Part shown: positions 63,556 through 64,000 of the stretch, piece by piece
How positions within the stretch are numbered: position 1 is the first letter of the stretch
Layout: every line of letters starts with the position of its first letter
NCBI RefSeq assembly: GCF_042477335.2
Contig: NC_091247.1
Coordinates: 38,925,501 to 38,989,500 of the forward strand
DNA length: 64,000 nucleotides
Source: Ovis canadensis
Taxonomy: Eukaryota; Chordata; Mammalia; Artiodactyla; Bovidae
Direction of reading: 5' to 3'
Position numbers and translations under genes: made by a program
The notes under the pieces: generated by a model
What the model was told of the DNA's origin: nothing
Seen by the model: only the letters and a program-made list of their open reading frames with translations
The model's database searches: none

Positions 63556-64000
63556 AGTTCAGTCAGTTCAGTCGCTCAGTCGTGTCCGACTTTGCGACCC
63601 CATGAATTGCAGCACGCCAGGCCTCCCTGTCCATCACCAACTCCCGGAGTTCACCCAAACCCATGTCCATCGAGTCGGTGATGCCATCTAGCCATCTCAT
63701 CCTCTGTCATCCCCTCTTCCTCCTGCCCTCAATCCCTCCCAGCATCAGGGTCTTTTCCAGTGAGTCAACTCTTCGCATGAAGGTAGGTTTAGCATCATTC
63801 CTTCCAAAGAAATCCTAGGGCTGATCTCTTTCGGAATGGACTGGTTGGATCTCCTTGCAGTCCAAGGGACTTTCAAGAGTCTTCTCCAACACCACACTTC
63901 AAAAGCATCAATTCTTTGGTGCTCAGCCTTCTTCACAGTCCAACTCTCACATCCATACATGTGGATGTATGGAAAAAACATAGCCTTGACTAGGCGGACC
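63556..64000 (-). mobile_element. BovB 3' fragment running off the window
   Basis: Antisense tail starting tcagttcagtcagttcagtc. About 25 bases are missing near 63780 (gcatgaaggtaggtttagc) relative to the other copies here. A 9-base palindrome replaces consensus sequence at 63952-63973. The 5' side lies beyond the right edge. Confidence 0.93.

Overview
This is nuclear DNA from a ruminant (cattle, sheep, goat or a relative). The evidence is the interspersed repeats. There are at least a dozen BovB (RTE-type) LINE segments on both strands, many BOV-A2, Bov-tA and CHR-type SINEs derived from tRNA-Glu, one mariner copy, and older mammalian MIR, L1, MER5-like and MaLR remnants. I could not separate Bos, Ovis and Capra from the sequence alone. 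There are no bacterial genes, CRISPR arrays or operons.

The window carries parts of two protein-coding genes, both on the + strand. The first is a large terminal coding exon (5876-6990) of a Numb-associated kinase, best called AAK1. AAK1 and BMP2K are paralogues, and the neighbour NFU1 decides for AAK1, because AAK1 and NFU1 are adjacent and co-oriented in mammals. Sequence before this exon is AAK1 intron or the 3' UTR of a shorter isoform. Sequence after it is 3' UTR followed by intergenic DNA.

The second gene is a complete NFU1, the mitochondrial iron-sulfur cluster carrier. It has eight coding exons from the ATG at 29571 to the TAA at 57197-57199. All seven introns are GT-AG, all splice phases fit, and the product is 253 residues with an intact C-x-x-C. 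Its promoter is a CpG-rich block of about 190 bases before the ATG, and a 3.1 kb BovB element ends exactly at the edge of that block. A poly(A) signal lies at 57292-57297.

Region by region: 1-9.0 kb is AAK1 tail and UTR with few repeats. 9-29.4 kb is repeat-rich intergenic DNA, with a long BovB on the minus strand, a split MaLR LTR, a MIR broken by two younger insertions, an inverted SINE and a palindromic BovB cluster. 29.4-57.3 kb is NFU1. 57.3-64 kb is intergenic, with SINEs, L2/MIR-like remnants, a GA-rich repeat and a BovB running off the right edge.

I found no previously undescribed biological system. The most testable observations are how young ruminant repeats sit around NFU1 exons. 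Exon 4 lies between inverted SINEs, one of them ending only about 28 bases from the splice acceptor. Exon 3 lies between inverted BovB copies. A BovB abuts the NFU1 promoter.
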